64,000 nucleotides of DNA, from NCBI GenBank assembly GCA_015956445.1, contig WIUZ02000004.1:1550001-1614000 (forward strand). The letters are read 5' to 3'. The position numbers and the translations under genes were made by a program. Under the pieces are notes generated by a model. It worked only from the letters and a program-made list of their open reading frames with translations, made no database searches and had not been told where the DNA came from. This document shows positions 10,555 to 21,702 of this stretch, in pieces; position 1 is the first letter of the stretch, and each line of letters begins with the position of its first letter. This DNA is from Thelephora terrestris. Lineage: Eukaryota > Basidiomycota > Agaricomycetes > Thelephorales > Thelephoraceae.

Positions 10555-12502
10555 CTAAGGATAATTAGCGCGGTAGGAGTAGACCTCGGCGTCGACTCTC
10601 CCTCTTTCGATGTCGACACTCATGAGTATTGGAACGGCGAGCCATATCATGAGGACCACAAAGAAGAACCCGTAACGTATGTTGCCCGTCAGGTCGGCGA
10701 TCAAGCCCACGGCCAAAGGACCAACGAATGAAGAGGACTGGTATACCAGTAAGATTTCGGTCCAACTGAGGAAATATCGTCCTTACCTTATCCGTAATGG
10801 AGTACAGCGCGTACCACTTGGCCTCATCCCCTTTGGGTATCAGCTCCGCGTAGAATGCCCGAGCGTAGGCTTGGAATGCACCATACACGAATCCTACCAT
10901 GGCCGCAATCAGGAACACGGACCGTCACCAGGAAGGGCTGAGAGCGACATACCGAAATACACTGCTAGGCCATACATCTCACTAGGGTGATTCATCCCCC
11001 CGAACCCGATGCGTCTAAAGACAGGCAAGAAGCCCAAGCATCCGTAGGCTGGTGCCAATGAAGCAAGGACGACGAGGATCATAACAATCCTGAGATTACT
11101 GAGGCCTAGACGACGTTGAAAGTACGGCCATGCGAGTGAACCGATGATACCAAAGGTAGGTACAATGACCCCGATGAGGATGAGGGAAGAAGCTGGCATG
11201 AATAGAACCGTCTTGGAGAAAAGAACCGCCGTCGAAGTGATTGTGGTGAAGCCTAAGAAGAGTGACATGAGTAGATGCCCTCGATGGGGTGTCAAGAAAC
11301 GGCGAACCATCGGAGAGGAGGAACCATGCTGCCAAGTACTTGAAGGTGTTCCTTAGTTTCTTGATTTCCTCCCAACGGAGCATCCCACCTAACCTCTTCC
11401 AGGAGACCAGCATTTCCCGCCAGACAGCTCGTTTCTCTGGCACCTCAGAGCCCCCTGACCCTGAAGGGAGCCACACAATTGCAGGTAGAGAGAAGAATCC
11501 CCACCATACACCGCTCATACCTATTGCGAGCCTGAGGGACAGCGTGGATCCATTTAGCTTGGTGACAGGGATAAGCGCAACTATGAGAAGGATGATGCCA
11601 GCGAGATAACCGGTGGCGATGCCCTTCGAAGATATACGAGACGTAGCCGTTGCAAGCGCCTTGGAATACTCGGCTTTGGCATCCGCAAGCACAGGCGTCC
11701 CTGACGACAGCAGACCCGCATTTTCCGATTCATCGGTTTCTTCTGACAACGTTGTTGACTCTGGGACATTTGCAAGGGCGGCAGCGGCTTTGGCAACCTC
11801 CTCGGAGTTCCGAGCAAGAGACGGTAGATAGGCATTCAGGGCAACCATCGACGCCCCGAAACACACGTTCGAAATGATGGCCAAAAGAGAGGATACTGGC
11901 CAGATGGGTGATGACGAAGGGAGAACGAAGAACACCATTGCGGAGATGGCACCGATGAAAGCAAAGAGCAATAGAAGTCTCTTTCTATGGCGCGCTGTGT
12001 AACATCTTTCGTGAGCTTGACACAATTGCTCGGATGGTACCCTACTCACGATGGTCGGCAACGTTACCCACCGATATGACTGTCAAAGCCTGCAACGCCA
12101 CGGAAATTGAGTTCGTATAAAGACTACCACGCCGGTCAGTACGCGCAACGTAGAGCAGAGCATTAGGATGCGTACCTGAAGCTGGCTGTATCGATCCAAA
12201 CCCATCCTATCTTGATCACACATCTGGCTTTCTCAGCAGTGAGTACGGCGGCAGCGCAACGGGTTATGTGGTCCGGCTCATAGTATCCATTATCCCGAGC
12301 AAATTGTTCAAGACATATAGGAAGGAACAAGGTCAAGGAAACAATGACAAAGACCTCACTGGTAACACTCAAGTCAGTGAAGGCCCCGTAGAGCAACTCG
12401 AACCAAATCTACTTGCCTCGCAAACGCGTAGCTCAACCAACCACGGACTTGGTTCTTGTATGTAACGGGGCTCGCGCTGCTTTCGTCTACTCGCCAGGAC
12501 AT
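10555..12502 (-). CDS. ATG22: Atg22-like vacuolar amino-acid effluxer (MFS fold)
   Basis: Vacuolar membrane permease that recycles amino acids, notably leucine, after autophagic breakdown. Seven exons: 12502-12417, 12358-12176, 12123-12050, 11994-11308, 11252-10953, 10893-10787, 10737-10555, giving 539 aa. Family signatures are dense: SEVFVIVSLTLFLPICLEQF, CVIKIGWVWIDTASF, SVALQALTVISVGNVADH, HRKRLLLLFAFIGAISA, GVWWGFFSLPAIVWLP, GFVYGAFQAYARAFYAELIP and SSFVGPLAVGLIADLTG. About eleven hydrophobic helices are visible. A hydrophilic loop of about 70 residues with ESTTLSEETDESENAGLLSS lies after helix four, as usual for Atg22. The first intron uses a GC donor (AG|GCAAGT), needed to restore FASEVF. 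Start MSWRVDESS was chosen because it opens the only frame leading into WLSYAFASE. Confidence 0.93.
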
Positions 12503-12703
12503 GGGTCACAGCACTGGCAGTGGAGAGCAGGCTGTTTGAAGTAACGTGTCTTGGAACGAATCGATCAGTGCATAACTTGACGCTTGCGGGAATCCGCAAG
12601 GTATTTGATGGCGGAACTGGAGAAACCATCGACTTGAAACCAATTCCAAACCAAAATATATAAGCTATACTTATAAGAATACCACCTACGTACACATCTA
12701 CTT

Positions 12704-14355
12704 TTAAGTACTCTTTTTGTCACCTTGTCGGTAGCCTTCCAATGCCTTCAAACGCTCCGTCAATGTGGGATGAGAATGGTGGTAAGCAGAGTACAACCAA
12801 TCAACCCAGACCGTCGACAAGTTCTCCACATGGAGAGTGATAAGAGCCTTTCCAAGCCTTTCACCCATATCGTTCATGTCCTCAGATTTCAATTTGTGCT
12901 GAAGTTCGCAAGCGAACTGGTCAGCCTCGAACTCGAAACGCCTACTGATGGCGTTCATGCCCATCCCAATAATGGCTTCCATGGGCATGAGAATCATTTG
13001 GAATAGGATAAAGGATGGGATGACGGGAGTCCGTGCCGCAACTTCTGCTGAAAAGTCGAAGGCCCGGAGAAACATTGGGGCATGAATGAAAGCCGGGAAG
13101 AGGGCAAGGATCGAGAAGATGTGGACTTGGGAAACGACGAGGAGCTTAGTTGGGTGCATATAGTACCAGTGGCCAAGTTCGTGAGCTAGAGAAGCATTAA
13201 GAACGATGAAACAGTGCCAGAGAAATAGCACTCACCAAGGACGGCTTCTACCTCTTCGGCCTTGCTCTGCTTGATCAAAGTATCGAAGATGACGATGTGT
13301 TTGCTCTATAAAAGTGTAAGTAGCCCATTCACGCAACGGAAGTGAATTGATTACCCATGGGAGGCCAAAGAAGTATGCATTGCTGTGAGAGCTGCGCTTT
13401 GAACCGTCGATCTCATACAGGTGCTTCAGCGGGAAATGCAGCTTCGAAGCCAAACTTTCAGTCCTTTTTCGAAGCTCGCCCTCAGCTAGTGGCGTCAACT
13501 TGTTGAAGAGTGGCTGGATGACGGTCGGGTAGATCAGGACCATCAAGATTTGGAAAGCAAGGCTAGGCGCTAATGTTTCAGTTCAAGGGCCCGGGATTGT
13601 TTGAACCTGACAAACGTACAAGAAGGCCATCAAGAACGGAACGAAGCTGTCACCGGCCCACTGGAAGATCTTCAAAAAGGCGGCAAGGAATGGCCCACCG
13701 AGCGCAAACCCAACCAACCAGCCTTTGAGGGTATCCGTCACGAACAGCCCCAGGGATGTCTTGTTAAATCCATGTTTTTCCTCGAGAACGAAGGTTTGAT
13801 ACGCGGAGAGTGGGATTCCTGGGATAGAGGAGACAAAGAACAAAACAGCAGCGAAAAGAAGCGACTGGATGATCTGTGGCCGCCGGACAGATCAGCAACA
13901 TTGGGGATGGGCGAACTTTTGTGCAGACCTCATGCTCAGGTCCGTATCCAATGGTCGATCCAATGCTACCAGCAATATCCCATGACCAAGCGTACACGCC
14001 GTAATGCAGCAACGCGGAGTCCAAGGCCTGTTTCAATAAGCCACTGTACAGAGAGAAAGTCGCCTTGTCCCTGCCGTACTCTTGAGATTTCTTGAAGGTA
14101 TCATCCTTGAAGTGGTCCTTAAGAACTGCAGGAGGCTCCGTTTTCGAGTATAACGGAAACTGTCGTAAACTTCAAAACACCCGTTAGAGAACTTTGGGAC
14201 TCAAAATGGATCATTTGTCTTGGTGCTCACAGCAAATAAGACTCGAACAAGCATACGCTCCATGTGAAGACTTGAACATAGAACTTCCAGTCCATCGACT
14301 CGTTGGAGACGAGCTCCGTGAGTTTTTGCTCGAGCGCGCCTGCTGCAGCAAACAT
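12704..14355 (-). CDS. STE24: CAAX prenyl protease 1 (Ste24 zinc metalloprotease)
   Basis: ER membrane metalloprotease that removes the -AAX tripeptide from prenylated proteins and also makes the second N-terminal cut of a-factor-type pheromone precursors. Six exons: 14355-14231, 14169-13929, 13873-13620, 13562-13355, 13305-13236, 13185-12704, giving 459 aa. The zinc site HELGH is at about 301-305 and the third ligand lies in RRFEFEADQFAC (about 383-390). Other signatures: VFTWSVCLFESYLLLRQFPL, IPLSAYQTFVLEEKHGFNKT, NKLTPLAEGELRKR, SNAYFFGLPWSKHIVIFDTL and YSAYHHSHPTLTERLKAL. Seven or so hydrophobic segments fit the family. The second intron has a weak donor (GAG|GTCTGC), accepted because it joins GYGPEHE to IIQSLLFAAVLFFV in frame. 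An in-frame ATG at 14373 is an alternative start. In a basidiomycete a role in lipopeptide pheromone maturation is expected. Confidence 0.94.
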
Positions 14356-14725
14356 GGTCGCGGTTGGTGACATACTGGAAGCCAGAAGACGGCCACTGAG
14401 ACACGTAGTCAATCAACGACCACGTGGGAGGAAACGATCGTCTAGCCGAGAAACCGAGAACAAGGCATCTCAAGATTGGTAGACATAGCGGAACAGTACG
14501 ACTACAAGACAGGCCTAAAGAGACAATAGAACATGTACATGCAAATAAATCGGACAGCAAACTGCAAAGTACGAGACATGCGAGGCTAGCGATTAGATAT
14601 CCCGAGAGACAACAGGAACGTGGTGATACACAATAATTAGGGTAATAGCTGATTGCTATGTCAGTGTATGGCGGGAAGACGTGGCAGTGGGAATACTTTG
14701 CGGGGATGTAAGAGTTCGAGCGAAA
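14356..14725. other. Intergenic: STE24 promoter and histidine kinase 3' UTR
   Basis: 370 bp between the stop of the histidine kinase and the start of STE24, both on the minus strand. It should contain the kinase 3' UTR and the STE24 promoter. No ORF with recognisable homology, repeat or RNA gene was seen. Confidence 0.45.
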
Positions 14726-17700
14726 TCATCGGAACTCTCGAAGATGACCCGATGGTAGTGGCCGGTGCATCATTCTCGACTGTCTCGATTTCACCCGCTC
14801 CCCTCCCAGCTTTGTGATGGCATTCAATAGATCGCTCCTCCGTAAAGGTTCTGTATGATGTCAGGAATCTGCCGCAAATATAAAACATTGAAACCCACTC
14901 GTAATGTGATCATCCATGCCCGCCTGCAAGCATCTCTCGCGATCACCGATCACTGGGGTAATGATGTGAGTCCGGAATATCGATGCCTCGTGACGCAACG
15001 TACTGGCATGGGCGGTCAACGCAATGATGGGGATACGATCCAAGTCATGCTGCATCTCGTAAGCCCGGATATGCTCTGTGGCTTCCATGCCTCCCATGAA
15101 TGGCATGGAGACGTCCATCTGGATAAATCCATTCGCATTAGGGCTGCAGCGGTTTGCAATCCGATAACACTTACCAGAATGATGTCGAATGGGCGGTTTT
15201 TCTGAACCCTGGCCTTGAAGGCTTCGACAGCCAGAGAGCCATTCTCAGCGATTTCGACGACGTGGCCGTATTTTTCGAGGATCTTCACTGCTAGTTTCTG
15301 GTTGACCAAGTTGTCCTCTGCAAGGAGGATGTCGAACGTGACATCGTTCGTAGCAGCGACGGGGCTGACGGTGCTTGATTCGAGGGCCGAAATGAGAGCA
15401 GAGGCCAAGTCTGCAGCTGACACAGGTGTTGTCACCTGCGAGCTGATGCTGTTGTCCAGACACCACTTCACTGTAACGGCGTCAGCAACACATCGCATGC
15501 GGAATTCTATAGGATGGTGCGCTCACGGTTGAGACTCGTCATGGACTGCATGGGATCGTGATCAGGGTGGTGGAGAAGAGAGGGGATGGGGAGAAACGTA
15601 CGGGAGTCAATAAAACAATCGGGATGTACCGCAGGTGCTCATATTCTCGGAGGTTTTCAGTCTATCAGATGGAAGATTTCAAATGTCGTCACTGATATCG
15701 GATGAAATCAACTTACCACATTCAGGGAATCTACCACAATTGTATCGATATGAGGGCACGCTGATTTGTCGGCAACCTCAGCAACCTCGTGTACGACGTA
15801 TGGTCGGAGACCAAGTTCGTTGATCCGGTGTACCACACTCGTGGAATCATATAGCGTGTCAACGAATAGGATGCAGCGGTTCGCAAACGGTGCTATCTTC
15901 GCAAGAGTTTGTTCCATACTCTGGTGGCTGATTTGGGATGTGATGGTGAAGTAGAACTTGCTGCCCTTGGAGACTTCACTTTCCACCCACATGTTGCCCT
16001 GCATGAGGTTAACGAGGCGCTTCGAAATCGAAAGTCCCAAACCAGTCCCGCCGTACTCCTATCAACCCGTGGTGATTTTAATCAAAACGCAAGGGAGCAC
16101 TCTGGTCAGCAGACGCACCCTCGTAGTGGAGCCATCTGCCTGTGCAAATGTATCGAAGATCATCGTCAGCTTATCCTTCGCGATTCCTATTCCGGTGTCT
16201 GAGACGCAGAATTCTAGCGTAACCGTGGAGTCTTGGATTGTCACCAATCTGCAGGTGAGGGCAACGTGACCTTTACGAGACATTTTCGATGGTGTGAACT
16301 TGATTGCATTCCCGACCAGGTTAGTGATGACCTGACGGAGACGTAACGAATCGCCGATGAGTTGATCAGGTATTTCAGGATCAACATCGTATGTGAGGTC
16401 CAAGTTGTTTTGAGAAGCGCGAACGACCAGCGTCTTCAAGATTCCAAAGACCAGCTGACGGTGGGAGTACGACACTTGCTCCATGGTCATACGACCAGCC
16501 TCAACTAAAAAGTCCCGAACCCTCAGAATTAACAACGTAACCGGAAGGGAATGACTCACTCTTGGAAATATCCAAGATGTCGTCGATAATCAATAGTAGC
16601 GACCTAGCGAGGCTGTGAACCAGCAGCAAACTTTCGCGTTGAGATCGGTTCAAGTCGCTATCCAGTGTCAATTCAGTCATTCCAATGATTCCATTCATCG
16701 GAGTACTGTACGTTAACCGTGGTCAGCAGACTGCGTGTTACGGAATTAGGGTCACGAACCGAATCTCATGGGACATGTTTGCCAGGAACTCAGATTTACT
16801 CCTATTCGCCAACTCGGCGGCTTCCCTAGCAGCCGTGTTCTTCTGGATACTGTCACGTAAGTTGAAGACCATCTGGTTGATCTGTGTCTTCAAAGAATCC
16901 ATCTCTCCGCTGGCCTCGACAGTGATGAACCGTGTAAAATCTCCATCCATAGCCGCAGCGGAGATTTGACCGAAACCTCGCACTTGAGTCGTCAAGTTGC
17001 TGGCCATTGTATTGACGGACATGCTGTTGGAAGGTAAACGCGAGGAGCAGGTCTAGAAGAGCGAAGGTCATACGTGATTTCTTGCCAGATCCCTTGAACA
17101 TTTCCAACCTCGGCTTGGACACCGAGTTTACCCTCAGTACCGACTTCTCGAGCAACCTTCTTGACTTCGGAGGCGAATATTGACAATTGGTCGATCATGC
17201 TGTTGATGGTGTTGACGAGATCGAGAATTTCTCCGAACACTGGCACTCCCACAACTTTCTGGGTTAGGTCTCCTCTGGCCACGGCCGTCTGTAGAACACA
17301 TCAATGTCCGTCGGAAATGTAATCGAGGCACACCTCACCGTTGCCACAGCAATCGTTCGGACTTGTACTGTCAACTATGGAACAATTAGCCCACTTTTTT
17401 GTCAATCATAGATGGACAAACATTGTCGGCCATAGTATTGACATTATCTGTCAATGCCTGCAAGTTACGAGTCAGCAAGTGTACCATACTTCGCGGTCGG
17501 GTGTTGTAGCTTACCTTCCAAGTTCCGCTCACATTCTCAACCTTAGCCTGACCGCCCAACTTTCCCTCCGTTCCAACTTCGCGAGCGACCCGAGTGACTT
17601 CGTTAGCGAACACACTCAAACTCTCAGTCATTCCGTTCACGGTCTCCTTCAAGTCTAGCATCTCGCCTCGGACATCGACGGTTGTGCGTTTCGTCAGATC

Positions 17701-19868
17701 TCCGCCCGCAACGGCTTTGGTGACTTCCGCAATGGACCGCACTTGGTTCGTCAAGTTCATCGCCATGAGGTTGACTTTGTCGACCAAAACCTGGGGAACA
17801 CGTCAGCCTCCCGAATGAGCAGGGTAATCGCTTGTAACGCACCTTCCATTCACCCTGAACATCGGGGACAAACGCCTGACCTCCTAATATACCTTCTGTT
17901 CCGACCTCCAACGACACCCGGGAAACCTCTCGCGCCAACGTGGACAGTTGACGAACCATGGAGTTTACAGTCAACTTCAAATCGAGCATCTCTCCTTGAA
18001 CGTCGACATCGACCGTTCGCGTCAAATCACCCAACGCTACAGCTTTAGTAACCTCTGAGATGGATCGCACTTGATCTGTCAAGTTATTCGCCATTTTCTG
18101 TAAAGGAGATGAGGTTAGTGAATAGGTCCTGCAAGGGAGTGCGGTTTTACTACGCACATTGACATTCCTGGTCAAATCAGCCCACGTTCCCTGGACTCCT
18201 TCGACTCTGGCCTGACCTCCCAAAATACCCTGCGTGCCGACTTCCAATGCTACCCGGGTGACTTCTGCTGCGAACGCTCCCAATTGATCAACCATGGAGT
18301 TGACAGTTCCTTTCAAGGTAGCCATCTCTCCTTCAACCTCGATTTCGACTTTCTGAGTCAAGTTACCCTGGGCGACAGCAGTAGTGACGACGGCAATGGA
18401 CCGCACTTGATCCGTCAAGCTTGAACACATACGGTTCACCTTGTGGTCCAGAATGTCAACGAGTTGCATGGAATATGTGCACATGTCTGCTTACGTTCCG
18501 TGTCAATTCAAGCCAGACGCCTTCGACATCTGGGACATTGGCTTGACCACCCAACTTCCCTTGGGAACCGACCTCCAAAGTGACCCTCGTGACTTCTGCA
18601 GCTAGAGTTCGTAGCCTGACGACCATTCCGTTGACTGTGTTCTTCAAATCCAGGATTTCACCCCGAGCGTCAACATCGATCTGCTTGGACAAGTCTCCCA
18701 AAGCGACGGCCTTGGTGACGGTCGCGATACTCCGGACCTGACTGGTCAAGTTGGCAGCGAGTTTGTTGACCGTTCCCGTTAATTCGCGCCAAGTTCCTTC
18801 GACATCGAGGACTAGAGCTTGACCGCCCAACTTCCCCTCCGTTCCGACTTCCTGACTGACACGGGTAACCTCCTTTGCGAATTTACCGAGGTTCTCAACC
18901 TTGGCGAGCGTCAGAGCTCATCGCTATTTCGTAATTCTGACTTCACGTACCATTGTGTTGATGACGTCTTTCAGCTGGACCATCACCACGCCCTGAACGG
19001 GAACGGTAATCTTCTGTGACAGGTCTCCCCGGGCAACGGCATTGCAGACGCGAGCAACGTCCTGTACTTGGGCTTTGAGAAGCCGAAGCTCTTCCACAGC
19101 GCTCAAACCGCTCTCAAAAGCGGCAGCAACAAGAGGACCGGGAGGGACGACGAGGGGGGAGCCGTAAGAATGTACTTTGGCGAAGAGCGCAGTATCACCG
19201 AGAGGTTTACCGCATGTTGGACAGGGGATCGAATCGGCGTGAGATGAGGGAGGAGCGGACCAGGGTGGGTTTCCTACATGGTAATGCGGCCGAACATAGA
19301 ATCTGCTAGAGTCGATAGCGTTCAATCCGTTCAATCCTTCGAGCGATATAGACATGGGGGAGCCGGACCTCCGGACTTCCTTTCCATTAATCGTGGTATC
19401 GCTTGCGGCAGACTCGGAGACGGGGGTGCTGTCGATCATCATGTCGGTATCTGAGTCTGTGAGTGACGACGCGGTATCTCGAACGCCGTTAATTGGGTAG
19501 GTAGGCTGATAGAGATCGGTGAAAAATACGGATGGGCCCGGTTTGTTGTTCATAAAACCGTTGTAATTGGGTATGGAGGTCTCGATGGACTGGATTGCAT
19601 CAGGAATGTCGAGGCTGCGTCGTTTCTTTGTTTCGGGGCCAATATTCTCGGCCGCTCTCACTTGAGCGACCATATCTTCGGCGGTGTAGGCTCGCCTGGC
19701 AAGTTTGGCGAGAGCTTTGAGGATTCGTTCGATCCTTTCGTCCGGCGGGCCATTGTAGCTTGGCACAGTCGCCTGCAAAGGGCCGGCTTCATAGTAAGAA
19801 GAGACGAGATCGATATAGTCAATGATGAGAGAGTGTTGGAGTTCAGGATGCTGGGCGATTGCGGTCAT
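14726..19868 (-). CDS. NIK1: Group III hybrid histidine kinase with HAMP repeats (Nik1/Os-1 type)
   Basis: Cytosolic osmosensing hybrid kinase upstream of the HOG MAP-kinase path and the target class of fludioxonil-type fungicides. Eighteen exons: 19868-18951, 18899-18495, 18439-18158, 18097-17843, 17790-17515, 17457-17422, 17374-17339, 17288-17074, 17023-16760, 16705-16560, 16504-16119, 16058-15717, 15661-15602, 15545-15527, 15470-15175, 15118-15004, 14952-14899, 14850-14726; 1409 aa. Seven HAMP-like units follow each other, each with a G(D/N)(L/F)(S/T) core (GDLSQK, GDLSKQ, GNLTQK, GDLTRT, GDLTKR, GDLTQK, GDFTRF). The phospho-acceptor His is in [18 protein letters not shown] (about 894). 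The ATPase shows [19 protein letters not shown] and [10 protein letters not shown]-like [15 protein letters not shown]. The receiver has [14 protein letters not shown], phospho-Asp1314 in [10 protein letters not shown] and ALTAHAMIGD. The N-terminus has a CPTCGKPL element. Start [14 protein letters not shown] chosen; 20006 is possible. Confidence 0.94.
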
Positions 19869-20190
19869 TTCGACCGACGCCTGGCAGAGGATCGTGGAGG
19901 AGGGGGCAACCGAGAATGACACGGACGGTGTCTTTTTGTTTGATAGCAATCTCCCCAAGAAATATGGAACACGTGGGAACCACGCGGAGTGGGCAACGTG
20001 ACCCATCCAAAAGCGGATCAGTTGAGCTGTGCCATGAATTACCGCCAGCCCTCCTCATGGGTACCTGGTGGCAAGCCAGTTATCCGATTAGCTGTCTATA
20101 TTTCTTAAACGTACATAATAAGCCTCTTTATAGCCTACTATTCGTCCAAACACCTGGCACTGACCATCAAATCTCCGTTTTTAGGTGGTG
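19869..20190. promoter_or_regulatory. Divergent promoter region (histidine kinase / small unknown gene)
   Basis: 322 bp between two diverging start codons. It includes an in-frame upstream ATG for the kinase at 20006. The stretch around 20098-20130 is AT-rich (tatttcttaaacgtacataa) and could carry core promoter elements. No other structure seen. Confidence 0.4.
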
Positions 20191-21171
20191 ATGTCTAGCA
20201 GGAAACGCAAGCACGGGCCGCCTACGAGTTCCAATGCGGGAGATATCGATAATAGTCACCTACACATCCAAGCGTATGAGGCCGACATCCGTGGCAACCG
20301 TGACTCAGCTAGATCGCTTGAGGCCAGCGGTCCCCACATTGGAGACGCACTCATCAAATGCTCCACAGCGGATAAGTCGGAAATATGGCTCGACCGGTAC
20401 GTGGTGAGATGCTCCAGTCCATCGTTACGGACCCTGTACTTTCGGGTTGCTACCCCCGGAATGGTAGCTGGTATCCTCATAACCCCAACATCTGGTTCGT
20501 TGCGTGTGTTCCTATTCCTTCTCGTCCTACTGCTTTGGAGCGACCCCCACTTACTTGGATGGCAATTAGATACGATGCACGTCTAATCTTGGATCCGGAT
20601 TTGCCGCCCGCTCGCCTGAAAGAACGGCGTTTATCATCCCCATCCGGGTGGTCCGACATTCCTTCCGATGCAGAAGACACTTTCTTTTTCAGTCAAGAAG
20701 AAGCCGAAGACTACCGTCGAGATAAGCGTCGCCGCCTCATGGAAAGCGCCCATGAGGAAAGGCTGAGAGCGCTAGCCCAACTTGAACCAGACGAACCCCA
20801 GGAAACCTGCTGGGCAAGCGACGAGGAGGTATGTGCTGGACCCACTTGATATTCGCCTTCAATTCACGGATCTAATCCGGACACGGACGTAAAATCAGCC
20901 TGATAAAGTGCAAAAGGAGCTCATGCAGAGGACAGCACAACACATTCAGTCCTCGCCTAATCCTGCGCAACTGGAAATGCGGATTCTTGCGAATCACGGT
21001 GCTGATGACCGTTTCGCGTTCTTGAGAGGGCGCTGGTCAAGATACTGGGAGGCTACAACGGATCAAACCAGAACAGAACTTCTGAAGCGAGATGAACCTG
21101 CGGGTTTAGGCGGGTTGGCTGGTTACGGGTCCGACAATGAATCAGATGCAGACAATAGCGAACAGGGTTAG
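20191..21171 (+). CDS. Conserved hypothetical protein, acidic with coiled coil
   Basis: Three exons (20191-20396, 20570-20828, 20899-21171) give 245 aa. The N-terminus is basic (MSSRKRKHG), then IQAYEADIRGNRDS and a segment ending KSEIWLDRYDARLILD after splicing. The centre reads GWSDIPSDAEDTFFFSQEE followed by RRDKRRRLMESAHEERLRAL, a charged helix likely to be coiled. The C-terminus has LEMRILANHGADDRFAFLRG, then RWSRYWEATTDQ and an acidic tail. No enzymatic motif. The pattern (short acidic linker, basic helix, DRFAFLRGRW) looks like an orphan family conserved in mushrooms, but I cannot name it. The first intron is unusually long (173 nt) and joins WLDR to YDAR in frame. It sits between the divergent kinase and the convergent phospholipase D. 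Confidence 0.7.
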
Positions 21172-21702
21172 GGTTGATTTAACGGGGAAGTATGACGAAT
21201 GTCAACCTTATCCTCAGAAACAAGAAGCACTGTGAAAGATAGAGACCGCGCCCCCGGGCGTTGTTGAGGTAAAAAAACACCCTGGTGCGTAGCCGCTGAC
21301 GAGCATCGGATCTGTCTCAGCATGACGCATCCTCTCAGTTCGGATGCTGTTGGGGTTTTCACCTCCGGATCTGTGGATAGTTTGTGACGTCGGAAACAAT
21401 GGTTCCAATGGATCTTTCCTCCACCTTGGCGAGATTAATTCCAATGCGTTTCAGTGTACTAGGGCCGGTTCCAGTGGGTGGTCCGCATACCAACCGGAAG
21501 CGATTCGGCGCAGCCTTTTCCAAAAGTCTGTGCGACCAAGTAGGATGCGGCGCTGATGGCGGATGTCGAGCCTTGTCACGCATGCCAAGAGTGGAAAAAC
21601 ACACGCGTTACGAATTCACCGACAAATACTGTACACTGAGTTTCCGGCCGATAAAAAATACATAAGGGAAATTCGTCCTGGCAAAGGTCTTGCAGGGCCA
21701 GC
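21172..21702. other. Convergent intergenic region, no gene supported
   Basis: 531 bp between the stop of the small unknown gene and the stop of the phospholipase D. Short open frames of 70-93 codons exist on both strands but show no recognisable motif, no plausible splice extension and no composition bias. The region probably holds two 3' UTRs. A ggttcaaacc string near 21727 resembles a tRNA B box but has no cloverleaf around it. Confidence 0.45.

Noticed and set aside
16062-16090. Stop-containing run at the end of the kinase ATPase exon suggesting a truncated gene
   Set aside because: The donor AGG|GTGCGT and acceptor GATAG|GAG restore [14 protein letters not shown], so the gene is intact.
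21384-21665. Open frame of 93 codons on the plus strand between two converging genes
   Set aside because: No recognisable motif, lies in the likely 3' UTR of two genes and has no supporting splice structure.
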